Assembly (NCBI GenBank): GCA_024234975.1
Contig: JACKNH010000015.1
Location: forward strand, 21,804 to 85,803
From: Gammaproteobacteria bacterium
GTDB lineage: Bacteria > Pseudomonadota > Gammaproteobacteria > Ga0077536
Direction of reading: 5' to 3'
DNA length: 64,000 nt
This document shows positions 36,172-45,460 of the stretch, in pieces (position 1 is the first letter of the stretch; the number at the start of each line of letters is the position of its first letter). Made by a program: the position numbers and the translations under genes. A model generated the notes under the pieces. It did not search any database, was not told the origin of the DNA, and worked only from the letters and a program-made list of their open reading frames with translations.

Positions 36172-37176
36172 ATGCGAAGCGCACCCATGGCAGCCGACCC
36201 GCTGCAACATGATGGACAGGTCGACGACATGGATGCCAACAACGCTGATGACATGCTCCTGGTGGAGCAGTTCTTCCATGGCTCGCAGGCGCTGGGCGAA
36301 ATCCGCGAAGCGATGGCCGGCAGCATGGCCCGGCTGAACGACGAGAGCCGGCGCGCAGGGGAGCAGCGGGCGGTATTCGCCACCGGTGCGCAGCAGCTTG
36401 CCCGGATGGAAGGTACGCTCGGCGCCATCGGTCAACGCGCCACTGCCTGCCTGACCGGCATCAGCAACATCGACGACCTCGTCACCCAGGTGCGTCAGTT
36501 CGTCGAAGTGATCGATACCATCTCCAAGCAGACCAATCTGCTCGCACTGAACTCCGCCGTTGAAGCCGCGCGTGCCGGTGTTCACGGCAAGGGTTTCGCT
36601 GTACTTGCGACAGCGGTACGTGAGTTGGCAACTGAAACCCGCGAAGCTGCCCACAGCATCAGTGAAGCGGTATCCGGTATGGAAGAAGCGGCCGCCACGG
36701 CAGGTGGCGATGTCAATGATATGGCAACCGAGGCCGGCACCCTGGCCGAGTCCACGCGAAGCTTCAGTCAGGACATGAAAGGCCTGCTGGATGCGTCACA
36801 ATCCCTGCACGATACGGTCAATATCGCGGCGCGCCAGAGCTTCATCAACACCGTGAAAATGGATCACGTGGTGTGGAAGTCGGAGCTGTATCGGATGATT
36901 TTCGGTTTCTCCGGCAAGAAGCTGGACGAATTCGCCGACCATACGCAATGCCGGCTGGGTAAATGGTATTACACCGGTGAGGGTGCGCAGTTGTATCGCG
37001 GCAACCGCGCCTTTCAGGCGCTGGATAAACCGCACGCCGGTGTGCATCAGAGCGGCATCGAAGCCGCCCGGCTGGCCTCCCAGGGTGACTTCGATGGTTG
37101 CCGCGCGGCGTTGGCCGCGATGGAGCGCTACAGCTTCCAGGTCATGTCCGCTTTGAGTGATCTCGCCGCTGACTGA
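36172..37176 (+). CDS. Soluble methyl-accepting chemotaxis protein with C-terminal CZB zinc domain
   Basis: Cytoplasmic chemoreceptor of 334 residues with no transmembrane segment or periplasmic sensor. Residues about 100-210 form the MCP signalling tip: VIDTISKQTNLLALNSAVEAARAGVHGKGFAVLATAVRELA with the EAARAG hairpin. The C terminus (about 225-330) is a CZB domain; FINTVKMDHVVWKSELY supplies one His, HTQCRLGKWYY the Cys-His pair, and KPHAGVHQSG the last His. CZB senses zinc and hypochlorite-type oxidants in other bacteria. Start ATG 36172 has GGAG 7-8 nt upstream. No che genes or flagellar genes accompany it. Confidence 0.9.
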   Translation: MRSAPMAADPLQHDGQVDDMDANNADDMLLVEQFFHGSQALGEIREAMAGSMARLNDESRRAGEQRAVFATGAQQLARMEGTLGAIGQRATACLTGISNIDDLVTQVRQFVEVIDTISKQTNLLALNSAVEAARAGVHGKGFAVLATAVRELATETREAAHSISEAVSGMEEAAATAGGDVNDMATEAGTLAESTRSFSQDMKGLLDASQSLHDTVNIAARQSFINTVKMDHVVWKSELYRMIFGFSGKKLDEFADHTQCRLGKWYYTGEGAQLYRGNRAFQALDKPHAGVHQSGIEAARLASQGDFDGCRAALAAMERYSFQVMSALSDLAAD

Positions 37177-37212
37177 GCTTTCACCGCGACGGCGGATTCC
37201 TTTCCCGACAAC

Positions 37213-38379
37213 TCAATCCGGCAGATCTGATCGGAACGAGCGATCATCACAGTTGTACGTTTCGTAGGGCAGATCGGAAACGTACAGCACGTCACGTCCC
37301 TGGTGGACGCCTTCGAAGTACAGCGGGTCCACCGCTTCGTATTCGCGGACGAGCGCCGATTGCGCAGGGTCGACGCGGAAGCGCTCGGTCACCTGGAACT
37401 CGCCGCTGTGCGGTGTACGCGTGTCGGCAGACAAAATGCCGGGCAGAAATCCACGCGTGGTGACCGTCAGCACATCGTTGTCCCAATGGCCTATCGAATA
37501 ACCGCCGCGGCTGGGCGCGAGGTTGGCAGGAAAATCACTCTGGTCCAGATGAATCGTTCGCACCAGGCTCATCAGCCCGTAGGTCAATGTGATGGTCGAT
37601 TCGGTCTGCTCGACGCGGTTGATCGGGTTGTCGAAGGTCCAGTCGAACAGAATGTTGGTGGTTTCACAGCGCAGGCGCGGATTGTCAGTGGAGGAACCAT
37701 CGAAGTTGGCCACCGCCTGCTTGCCGGCCTCGGTCAATGGGCGCAGGCTGGGCCGTCGCCAGGTGGTTCCCAGCGGGTCATCGGTAAAGGATTCCGGTGT
37801 GCCACGTGAACCGGGAAAGGCGCGGGCGCCTTCCGGCAACTGGCCCGGGTCGAGCGTCGTGACGACGCTGATCGGCAGCAACGCGCCAGCCTGACCTCGC
37901 GGATCGGTCATCACCACCTGTTCCGCGGCCCAGTCACCGCTTATCACGGGATCGCCGTTGGCCAGGCGTTGCAGCGTCATCGGTTTGCGTGCGAGTTTCT
38001 CGGCTTTCACCAGTTGCCCGTAGCGATTCATGCTGTCGCCATTGGCCAGCGTGATGGTGCCCATGTAGCACGTGTTTTCCTTGAAGCGGTCGGGCGAGCC
38101 GGTGATGCGGATGGTGGAACCGGTGACAAACATCTCCTTGGACCAGCCGGAACGTTTCAGCACCGTGCCGCCACGTAATTCACATTTCCATTGGCTGACA
38201 CTGCCGTCGGCATTCTTCACATCGACGTAGATCCACGAGTGCGGATTGACGAACGCGATGTCGGCGATCGTGCCTTCGATCGCGATGTCCTTGTTCAAAT
38301 CAAAATTCGCAATGCCGTGGTGGGCGGAGGACAGGGTCGGAAGCAACATTACGGCTGCGGCCAGTGCATACGGTTTCAT
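37213..38379 (-). CDS. DUF6152-family exported protein
   Basis: Secreted or periplasmic protein of 388 residues, function unknown. A signal peptide (MKPYALAAAVMLLPTLSSA) is followed at once by HHGIANFDLNKDIAIEGTIADIAFVNPHSWIYVDV, the hallmark of DUF6152, where the paired His and the NPHSW segment may bind a metal. An uncharacterised C-terminal half (about 170-388) contains CETTNILFDWTFDNPINRVEQ and ends in a lipocalin-like strand pattern. Start 38379 is set by the signal peptide and AAGGCAC upstream. Family members are common in steroid- and hydrocarbon-degrading gammaproteobacteria, from memory. Confidence 0.8.
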   Translation of the reverse strand: MKPYALAAAVMLLPTLSSAHHGIANFDLNKDIAIEGTIADIAFVNPHSWIYVDVKNADGSVSQWKCELRGGTVLKRSGWSKEMFVTGSTIRITGSPDRFKENTCYMGTITLANGDSMNRYGQLVKAEKLARKPMTLQRLANGDPVISGDWAAEQVVMTDPRGQAGALLPISVVTTLDPGQLPEGARAFPGSRGTPESFTDDPLGTTWRRPSLRPLTEAGKQAVANFDGSSTDNPRLRCETTNILFDWTFDNPINRVEQTESTITLTYGLMSLVRTIHLDQSDFPANLAPSRGGYSIGHWDNDVLTVTTRGFLPGILSADTRTPHSGEFQVTERFRVDPAQSALVREYEAVDPLYFEGVHQGRDVLYVSDLPYETYNCDDRSFRSDLPD

Positions 38380-38589
38380 CGGTGTGCCTTGTACGGTTTG
38401 GTTGCGGTGCAGGAACAGCCCATCGGGGACGAAGCTGCCACACGATAACAGCATTCCGGCATCCGTGCGTCATGCCGTTGCGACGAATTCGTTTTGCGAT
38501 GCGATTGCGCCATGCGAGACTTGTTCAGGCCGGCCGTACTGCAGCAGACGCTTGCGAAAAATGGCCGTGCGGTATTCAAGGGAGGCGAT

Positions 38590-39459
38590 GTGGGAGAAAG
38601 GATATTCATCAGTTATCGGCGTGCCGATACCGCCGGCCATGCCGGTCGTATCAGTGATGCGCTCCAACATCGCTTCGGCCGCTCGGTGGTCTTTCTCGAC
38701 GTGGATTCCATCGCGGCCGGCGTTGATTTCGTCCAGACGTTGGCGGCAGCCATCGAGGGCGCGGACGTTGTGCTGATATTAATCGGCAATACCTGGCTGG
38801 AAAGTCACGATACCAATGGCGCACGGCGGCTGGATAATCCGCACGATCCGGTCCGGCAGGAAATCGAAGCGGCACTGCAGCGGCCGGGATTGACTGTCAT
38901 TCCGGTACTGGTCGAAGGTGTGCGCATGCCGTCGGCAGCCGATTTACCACCGTCAATGGCGCGGCTGAGCCGGCTGCAGGCAATCGAATTGTCCGAACAA
39001 CGTTGGGACTTTGATTTGCGGCGTCTGGGTGATGCGATCACGGCAACGTCCGGCGCCGGCTTCGCCCGTACCGCACGGCGCTGGATCGCGGCGGTGGCGG
39101 TGGTCGTCGGAGTCGCGGCCGTCACCGGCTGGAATCTCTATTTCCGCGGCCCTTCACCGGACGAGGTCAAAGGCGTCTGGTATCTGGCCAATGGCAGCTT
39201 CTGGACAGTGACGAGCCAGGATGGAGCGTTATGGGTGGACGAAACCCACTACGAATCGCACGACGTCTGGAAGCATGGTCCGGCGACGCTGAACCGTCAC
39301 GGTATGGAAGTCGACCTTGATCTGGTCTTCGCCCGCGAACCGTTCCGTTACCATTACACGCTACGGCTCGATGGCGATGACCAGTTACTCACGGGCACCG
39401 TGCAGCGTACCGATCAAACTGCAGGATCACCTGCGCGTCTGACGCGCCAGAAGCCGTGA
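38590..39459 (+). CDS. TIR-domain protein with one membrane helix and extracytoplasmic C-terminal domain
   Basis: 289 residues. The TIR domain (3 to about 130) begins ERIFISYRRADTAGHAGRI, shows the strand VVFLDVDSI and the BB-loop-like IAAGVDF, and has a Glu (E91, RQEIEAAL) at the position of the catalytic Glu of NAD-cleaving TIRs, though activity is inferred. After an amphipathic linker a membrane helix spans about 165-185 (WIAAVAVVVGVAAVTGWNLYF). The remaining 105 residues (190-289) are beta-rich, with WYLANGSFWTVTSQDGALWVD and YHYTLRLDGDDQLL, resembling a small calycin-like barrel outside the membrane. GTG start at 38590 follows GGGAGG by 4 nt. Alternative: an envelope sensor unrelated to immunity. 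Confidence 0.82.
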   Translation: MGERIFISYRRADTAGHAGRISDALQHRFGRSVVFLDVDSIAAGVDFVQTLAAAIEGADVVLILIGNTWLESHDTNGARRLDNPHDPVRQEIEAALQRPGLTVIPVLVEGVRMPSAADLPPSMARLSRLQAIELSEQRWDFDLRRLGDAITATSGAGFARTARRWIAAVAVVVGVAAVTGWNLYFRGPSPDEVKGVWYLANGSFWTVTSQDGALWVDETHYESHDVWKHGPATLNRHGMEVDLDLVFAREPFRYHYTLRLDGDDQLLTGTVQRTDQTAGSPARLTRQKP

Positions 39460-39551
39460 CCATCGCCGTAAATTGAGGTGGATCAGGGCGCGGCTGCGCG
39501 GCACAACGTATTCCTTCCGACCATGTCAGTGCATCGCGCGGGGACACCGTG

Positions 39552-40250
39552 ATGGAAAATGCTGATTCACCGGGGCAGGAGCGGGCACAGATGCTGGCGG
39601 CGATCCGGCGCTCGGCATTCGAATCTGCCCGCTACACCCATCATCCGCAATTGGGTGAACGCACGTTGCATGCCGTTGCCAATGTGCCGCGCGACCGCTT
39701 CGTACCGCCGGATCTGCGTGACTTCGCCTATCGCAACCGGCCCTTGCCCATCGGCGCTGGGCAGACCATCTCACAACCGATGATCGTCGCCTTGATGACG
39801 GATTTGCTCGCGCCGACGGCGACCGACACCGTGCTGGAGATCGGCACCGGTTCCGGCTACCAGGCCGCGGTGCTGGCCCGGCTATGCAAACACGTGTATT
39901 CCATCGAGGTGATACCGGAACTCGCCCGCTCGTCAGCCGCGTTGCTCGCCGACCTGGGCTACAGCAATGTGACGGTCTGCCAGGGGGACGGCTACGCAGG
40001 CCTGCCGGAACACGCGCCGTATGACGGCATCATTGTGACGGCGGCGCCGGCAACCGTACCGCCACCGTTGATCGAGCAACTCAAGGTGGGCGGACGCATG
40101 GTCATTCCGGTGGGAGCGCAAGGCGGGCACCAGGATCTGGTGCTGATCGAAAAGGCCAACGATGGCACGCTCAAACAGCGTGCTGTATTGCCGGTCGCGT
40201 TTGTTCCGTTCACCGGCAGCCACGGCGATGGCGGAGCGGCCGCGCAATGA
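39552..40250 (+). CDS. pcm: Protein-L-isoaspartate O-methyltransferase
   Basis: Repairs isoaspartyl residues in damaged proteins using S-adenosylmethionine; cytoplasmic, 232 residues. The SAM motif is TVLEIGTGSGYQAAVLARL, preceded by the family's FVPPDLRDFAY...LPIGAGQTISQP, and followed by SIEVIPELA, GDGYAGLPEHAPYDGIIVTAA and GGRMVIPVG. The GTG three bases earlier (39549) is an alternative start. Oleate hydratase begins 15 nt after the stop, so the two are likely cotranscribed. Confidence 0.95.
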   Translation: MENADSPGQERAQMLAAIRRSAFESARYTHHPQLGERTLHAVANVPRDRFVPPDLRDFAYRNRPLPIGAGQTISQPMIVALMTDLLAPTATDTVLEIGTGSGYQAAVLARLCKHVYSIEVIPELARSSAALLADLGYSNVTVCQGDGYAGLPEHAPYDGIIVTAAPATVPPPLIEQLKVGGRMVIPVGAQGGHQDLVLIEKANDGTLKQRAVLPVAFVPFTGSHGDGGAAAQ

Positions 40251-40265
40251 AATCCGGCGCACAAT

Positions 40266-41858
40266 ATGGTTGATGCCGATGCTCATCTGGTGGGCGGCGG
40301 TATCGCCAGCCTGGCTGCTGCCGTTTACCTGATTCGCGATGGGGGCTTCACGCCGGGACGTATCCACATCTACGAATCCCGAGCCATTGCCGGTGGCAGT
40401 CTGGATGGCGCCGGCACCGCCGATACGGGATACCTGATTCGCGGTGGTCGCATGTTCGAAGAGCACTTTGTCTGCACCTTCGATCTGTTACGCAGTATCC
40501 CGGCGCCCGACAGTTCCGTACGTTCGGTCGCTGACGACATCAAGGGTTTCAGCCGCGCTACGGTGACCGGGTCCAACGCTCGCCTGGTGGCGGCCGGCAA
40601 CAGAATCGAAGCGCCGGCGTTCGGACTCAGCCTGCGCGATCGCCTGGCCATGTTGAAGCTGGCGTTGGCGGCAGAGGAAACCCTCGCAGGGTTGACCATT
40701 GCGGACTGGTTCAGCATGCATTTCCTTGCCAGCGACTTCTGGTTGATGTGGAGCACGATGTTCGCGTTCCGTGAATGGCACAGCGCCGCGGAATTCCGCC
40801 GCTATATGCGGCGTTTCATGCATCTGCTGCCAGGCTTCAATCGGCTGCGCGGCATCCTGCGGACACGTCTGAATCAATATGATTCCATCGTTGCGCCGCT
40901 GATCGACTGGTTGACCGCGCAAGGGGTGGAATTGTTGCTGAATACCACGGTTACCAACGTCGACTTTGATGCCCAAACGCGCAACGTCACGGCGTTGTCG
41001 CTGGCCATGGCGGGTTCTTCCCGAACAGTCGCGGTGACTCCCGAGGACCGGGTTTTCATCACGCTCGGCTCAATGACCGAAGCGGCAAGCACCGGTGATA
41101 TCGAGACGCCGCCTTCAGCGATTGACCCCGCGCAAGCGTGGCCCGACCAGGGCGCCTGGGCCCTCTGGCAGAATCTAGCCCGCCGCAGCGATCAATTCGG
41201 TCGGCCCGAGGTCTTTGCAGGCAAAGTTGCCCGCACGCAGTGGGTATCGTTCACCGTTACGTTGCGCGATGCCGGGTTTTTCGAATACATGCGCCAGTTC
41301 ACCGCTACTGCAGCGGGCGCCGGGGGACTGGTCACCTTCAAGCATTCCGCCTGGACGCTGTCGGTGGTGTTGGCTCACCAACCGCACTTCGCCAATCAAC
41401 CTGAGGATACGTTCGTATTCTGGGGCTATGGATTGCGCCCGGAGGGCCGCGGTGAAGTGACTGGCAAGACGATGCCGGAGTGCAGTGGCCGTGAAATCCT
41501 TGCCGAACTTGCCCATCAGCTGCGGTTGCCCGCCGATCTGGCAGCAACACTGTTCCGCACCGCGAACTGCATTCCCTGCCTGATGCCGTATATCACCAGC
41601 CAGTTCATGCCGCGTCATGGGGGTGATCGACCGGCGGTGATTCCGCCGGGCGCACAGAACTTTGCCTTCCTCGGTCAATACGTGGAGATGGCCGATGACA
41701 CGGTGTTCACGGTGGAGTATTCCGTGCGCAGTGCACAGCAGGCCGTGTACGGGCTGTGTGTTCCGGGCCGTCCGGTAACGCCACTGTACAAGAGCTTCGA
41801 AAAATTGCCGGTCCGCTTGCGCGCCCTGAAGGTGATGGTGAGTAACGGCAGGCTTTGA
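40266..41858 (+). CDS. ohyA: Oleate hydratase (FAD-dependent fatty acid hydratase)
   Basis: Adds water across the cis-9 double bond of oleate-type fatty acids to give 10-hydroxy fatty acids; peripheral, FAD-bound. 530 residues: the N-terminal LVGGGIASLAAAVYLIRDGG is the dinucleotide fold, followed by the diagnostic GGSLDGAG and IRGGRMFEEHFVCTFDLLRSIP segment that forms the active site, and later SFTVTLRD, FVFWGYGL and ITSQFMPRH...RPAVIPPGAQNFAFLGQYVEM. All of these are family-specific. It lies 15 nt after the pcm gene and is separated from the convergent aldehyde dehydrogenase by a strong terminator hairpin. Confidence 0.95.
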   Translation: MVDADAHLVGGGIASLAAAVYLIRDGGFTPGRIHIYESRAIAGGSLDGAGTADTGYLIRGGRMFEEHFVCTFDLLRSIPAPDSSVRSVADDIKGFSRATVTGSNARLVAAGNRIEAPAFGLSLRDRLAMLKLALAAEETLAGLTIADWFSMHFLASDFWLMWSTMFAFREWHSAAEFRRYMRRFMHLLPGFNRLRGILRTRLNQYDSIVAPLIDWLTAQGVELLLNTTVTNVDFDAQTRNVTALSLAMAGSSRTVAVTPEDRVFITLGSMTEAASTGDIETPPSAIDPAQAWPDQGAWALWQNLARRSDQFGRPEVFAGKVARTQWVSFTVTLRDAGFFEYMRQFTATAAGAGGLVTFKHSAWTLSVVLAHQPHFANQPEDTFVFWGYGLRPEGRGEVTGKTMPECSGREILAELAHQLRLPADLAATLFRTANCIPCLMPYITSQFMPRHGGDRPAVIPPGAQNFAFLGQYVEMADDTVFTVEYSVRSAQQAVYGLCVPGRPVTPLYKSFEKLPVRLRALKVMVSNGRL

Positions 41859-41892
41859 TGCCGCGGCGCGACCCCGCGTGCGTCGTGGTATG

Positions 41893-41929
41893 CGGCCGGC
41901 ATCAGTGCGCTGGGCGCCGATGCCGGCCG
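41893..41929. terminator. Hairpin terminator between oleate hydratase and aldehyde dehydrogenase
   Basis: Perfect 11-bp arms 41893-41903 and 41919-41929 (CGGCCGGCATC and its complement) with a 15-nt loop. Sits between convergent genes; both strands lack a T tract, so a bidirectional stop is inferred. Confidence 0.6.
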
Positions 41930-41961
41930 GAGAATGCTACAAACGGTTGGTAAGGGTTACA

Positions 41962-43473
41962 TCAGATCTTCATCAATACCGATTTCATTTCGGTGTAAAG
42001 CTCGATGCCTTCATGGCCTTGTTCACGACCCATGCCGGATTGCTTGAAACCACCGAACGGCAGGGCAGCGTCGATCAGGTGATGGCAGTTCACCCACACC
42101 GTGCCCGCTTCGATGCGCTTGGCAAGACGATGGGCGAGACTCAGATCACGCGTCCACACACTGGCGGCGAGACCGTACTCGGTATCGTTGGCCTGCGCGG
42201 CGAGGTCATCCGCTGTTGAGAACTTGTTGGCGACCAGCACCGGCCCGAAAATCTCCTCGCGATACAACGTGGATTGCGGACCACAGCCTTTGAAGATGGT
42301 GGGCTGAACAAAGTAGCCCTTGTCGCCATGACGACCGCCACCGACGACCACCTCACCACCTTCGCTGACACCTTTTTCGATGTAGCCCAGCACGCGGTCG
42401 TGTTGTTCCTTGGAGACCAGCGGCCCCATTTGCGACGCCGGGTTGCGGCCACCACCCAGTTGCATCGATTTGGCGATTTCCGCCATGCCACCGACGACGT
42501 CGTCGTAAATCTTTTCATCAACGAACAGGCGTGTGCCGGCGACACAGACCTGGCCGTGATTGAAGAAGATGGCATTGGCGGCGCCGGGGATCGCTTCGTT
42601 GAGATCAGCATCAGCTGCGATCACAACAGGCGACTTGCCGCCCAGTTCCAGCGACACGCGCTTGAGCGAATCCATGGCGACCTTGCCGATATGCTTGCCG
42701 ACGGGCGTTGAGCCGGTGAAGGCGATTTTCTTCACCAGCGGATGTTCAACGATCGCAGCGCCCGCGGTCTGGCCGAAACCGGTGACGAGGTTGATCACGC
42801 CGGCGGGAATGCCTGCCTGTTCGGCAAGTTCGACCAGGCGGATGGCGGTCAGTGGGGTTTGTTCCGCGGGTTTCAGGATACTGGTGCAACCACAGGCCAA
42901 CGCCGGCGCCAGTTTCAGTGCCGCCATCACCAGCGGGAAATTCCACGGAATGATCTGGCCGACCACGCCCACCGGTTGGCGCAGCGTGAAGGCGTGAAAC
43001 TCGGTGTTCGGAATTCCGATGGAGACATTGGTGGTGCTGCCCTGGATCTTGGTCGTCCAACCCGCGTAGTAACGAATCAGGTTGACCGCGGCGGGCACGT
43101 CGACCATCTGCGCGTACATGACCAGCTTGCCGTTATCCAGCGATTCGAGTTCAGCGAGTTCTGCGGCATGCGCTTCCACCAGATCAGCCCATTTCAACAG
43201 CAGTGCTTCACGCACCGCCGGAATCATGCGTGACCAGTCAGAATCGTAGAACGCGCGTGAAGCAGCCCTGGCGGCACGGTCGACGTCTTCGGCTTCACCG
43301 GCGGCGACTTTGCAGATGACCTGTTCGGTGGCGGGATCAATGGTATCGAAGGTCTTGCCCGACGCCGCGTCCACCCACTTGCCGTCGATGTACAACTTCT
43401 GCGTGCGCGAGATGAATTTGGTGACAGCCGGACTCAAGTCCGAGAACTCCTGCACGAGTGCAGCCTGGGCCAT
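41962..43473 (-). CDS. Aldehyde dehydrogenase (ALDH superfamily)
   Basis: NAD(P)-dependent oxidation of aldehydes to acids, 503 residues. Key motifs: IIPWNFPLVMAALKLAPALACG for the cofactor fold, FTGSTPVGKHIG for the glycine turn, catalytic Glu in LELGGKSPVV, catalytic Cys in FFNHGQVCVAGTRLFV, and EIFGPVL near the C terminus. Most similar in layout to phenylacetaldehyde/ALDH2-type enzymes. Start 43473 has AGGAGG just upstream; the frame is open 27 codons more with no start signal. Natural substrate not determinable. Confidence 0.95.
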   Translation of the reverse strand: MAQAALVQEFSDLSPAVTKFISRTQKLYIDGKWVDAASGKTFDTIDPATEQVICKVAAGEAEDVDRAARAASRAFYDSDWSRMIPAVREALLLKWADLVEAHAAELAELESLDNGKLVMYAQMVDVPAAVNLIRYYAGWTTKIQGSTTNVSIGIPNTEFHAFTLRQPVGVVGQIIPWNFPLVMAALKLAPALACGCTSILKPAEQTPLTAIRLVELAEQAGIPAGVINLVTGFGQTAGAAIVEHPLVKKIAFTGSTPVGKHIGKVAMDSLKRVSLELGGKSPVVIAADADLNEAIPGAANAIFFNHGQVCVAGTRLFVDEKIYDDVVGGMAEIAKSMQLGGGRNPASQMGPLVSKEQHDRVLGYIEKGVSEGGEVVVGGGRHGDKGYFVQPTIFKGCGPQSTLYREEIFGPVLVANKFSTADDLAAQANDTEYGLAASVWTRDLSLAHRLAKRIEAGTVWVNCHHLIDAALPFGGFKQSGMGREQGHEGIELYTEMKSVLMKI

Positions 43474-43714
43474 GGGATTCCTCCTGTTGATTGCGGTTCG
43501 AAAGCGGGCAGGGAGACAACGCGCGAATTCCGCGACGATGGTCGCGGCGATCACGCCTGGCTGATTACCAGGGCGCGGCAGCCTCCAGGTTGGCCCGCAT
43601 GATAACGGGTTACGGCGCGCCGTGAACAGCAGCGCCGGCCGCTACCGCGGCGGCTGTCGGACCATCCTCAACAGGCGCCGAGGAACGATTGTGAAATCAA
43701 CGGATTGCTGGTGC

Positions 43715-45286
43715 TCAGTCAGGCAGATTGTCGAACAGAACTCTGACCGCTTCACGCGGAATATCCGCAGCGGATACCTGTTCACCGAGCACCAGAGTCT
43801 GTGCGCCGCCGCTGTTTGCAGGCCAATGCGGCAGACCCTCACCGTTGGGGTTGCCGGTGCGGATGAAATTCACCCAGTAGCGGGCCGTGGTATCGGCCAG
43901 CTGGTGATCGACAGCCGTCCACGGCCGCGGCAGCAGATCGAGATTGTCGAACACGTACGGGACTTCCGCGGTGTGAAAAGCGCCGAACCGCGGATACTCG
44001 GGCCACGGTATCGCGCGCTCAAAGTAGTAGAGGTAGGCCGGTGTCGTTGCCGAACGTGCGCGCAGTGCGCTCAGCCATTGCATCCCCAGCAGTCCGCGAT
44101 CACGTCCCAGCGCGATGGCGGCCTGCGCAGCCGCAGCATCCGAGCTGGTGTCATAAAGCGCCAATACGCGATCGGCGGCATCGCCATAGCGCTCTTTCAC
44201 CTGCGCCGCGAAGCTTGCGGTATCGGCTTCGCCATAACCCGGAAACGCGCTGGCTTCGTCGGCGTTCATACCGCTCATCATGGGAACATCATGCTGCATG
44301 CCGGATGCGTAAACCGTGGCCAGATCTTCAGCCAGCAACCAGCCGTCGACGGTCGGTCCGAACCTGACCGCGGGCGGACCTGCTTGCTGCGGCATCAGCG
44401 CCGCGGCCGGCAGTGCGCGGAGGGCTGCGATGGAATCCACCTTCAAGGACCGGGCGAACGCAACACCGGCATGTTCGGCCTCAGCGCGCGGCGTGGCCAT
44501 CCCTGCGATACCCGACATGCCAAATGACGCCAGGGCACCAGGGCCGCTTTGTACAATCGCCCGCTGGAACAGGTCTTTGGCCAGCGGCGAGGCAGTCAGC
44601 ATGTACACCGACATCGCACCGGCGGATTGCCCGGCGATGGTGACGTTATCCGGATCACCCCCGAAATTGCCGATGTTGCGCTTCACCCATTTGAGCGCCG
44701 CGATCTGATCGAGCAGACCGTAGTTGCCGGATGCGTTGTGCGGTGATTCGGCGGTCAGTTCCGGGTGGGCCAGAAAGCCGAATACGCCCAGGCGATAGTT
44801 GACCGTGACAACGATGATGCCGCGCCGGGCCAACGCGGCGCCGTCGTATACCGCGACGTTACCGGAACCTTCGTTGAAGCCACCACCGTGCATGTACACC
44901 AGCACTGGCAACGGCGCGACCGGCGTGGCAGCGGTAGCCCAGATATTGATGAACAGGCAGTCCTCGGAGATTTCGCCCTGGTGCATGAATGGCTCGGTCC
45001 ACGGTGGACGTGAGTAGGCCAGCGGCTGCATGCAGCCAGCCCCCGGCTTGTCCGCGGCGCGCACGCCCTGCCAGGCCGCCGCCAGCGCCGGCGGTTGCCA
45101 GCGTAACGCACCGACCGGCGGTGCGGCATAAGGAATGCCCAGATAGGCGTTGACGCCATCCAGGCGTGCCGGAGCACCTTCGATACGCCCTTGCTCGACA
45201 GTGATGGAACGCTCGGCGGCGCTGGCGCTGAAAGCCAGATGCAATGTCGTCAGCAGGGCAAGGGCGAATCCGGCGGGTGTGGTCAT
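43715..45286 (-). CDS. Exported carboxylesterase type B
   Basis: Secreted or periplasmic alpha/beta-hydrolase esterase of 523 residues with a signal peptide (TTPAGFALALLTTLHLAFSASAA). The nucleophile elbow is IAGQSAGAMSVY; the oxyanion hole is VYMHGGGFNEGS; the acid is in GMNADEASAFPGYG; the His is in YFERAIPWPEYPRFGAFHTAEVPYVF. CMQPL...SEDCLFINIW shows the conserved disulphide Cys pair. All catalytic parts are intact. It is followed on the same strand, 240 nt away, by the aldehyde dehydrogenase. Confidence 0.94.
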   Translation of the reverse strand: MTTPAGFALALLTTLHLAFSASAAERSITVEQGRIEGAPARLDGVNAYLGIPYAAPPVGALRWQPPALAAAWQGVRAADKPGAGCMQPLAYSRPPWTEPFMHQGEISEDCLFINIWATAATPVAPLPVLVYMHGGGFNEGSGNVAVYDGAALARRGIIVVTVNYRLGVFGFLAHPELTAESPHNASGNYGLLDQIAALKWVKRNIGNFGGDPDNVTIAGQSAGAMSVYMLTASPLAKDLFQRAIVQSGPGALASFGMSGIAGMATPRAEAEHAGVAFARSLKVDSIAALRALPAAALMPQQAGPPAVRFGPTVDGWLLAEDLATVYASGMQHDVPMMSGMNADEASAFPGYGEADTASFAAQVKERYGDAADRVLALYDTSSDAAAAQAAIALGRDRGLLGMQWLSALRARSATTPAYLYYFERAIPWPEYPRFGAFHTAEVPYVFDNLDLLPRPWTAVDHQLADTTARYWVNFIRTGNPNGEGLPHWPANSGGAQTLVLGEQVSAADIPREAVRVLFDNLPD

Positions 45287-45460
45287 CGATCAGTTCCATT
45301 GGTTTGGCGGCGGATAAGTCAGCAAGTATACGTGACGCCCTGCCAGGGGCGCCGTACCGGTTGCGGTGGCAACCCTACTCGCAAGGCCCGGAATCATTAA
45401 ATTGTTAAGACACCAATAGGGCAAGCCCGTATATGTCAGGCCTGTTTTTCAGCTGCGGGA
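45287..45460. other. Intergenic region 5' of the structured leader
   Basis: Gene-free sequence between the esterase start and the structured leader. It contains an AT-rich patch (AATCATTAAATTGTTAAGAC, 45391-45410) that could hold the promoter for the downstream gene, and a CAGGCCTG palindrome followed by five T's (45437-45449). No convincing -35/-10 pair is seen. Confidence 0.4.
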
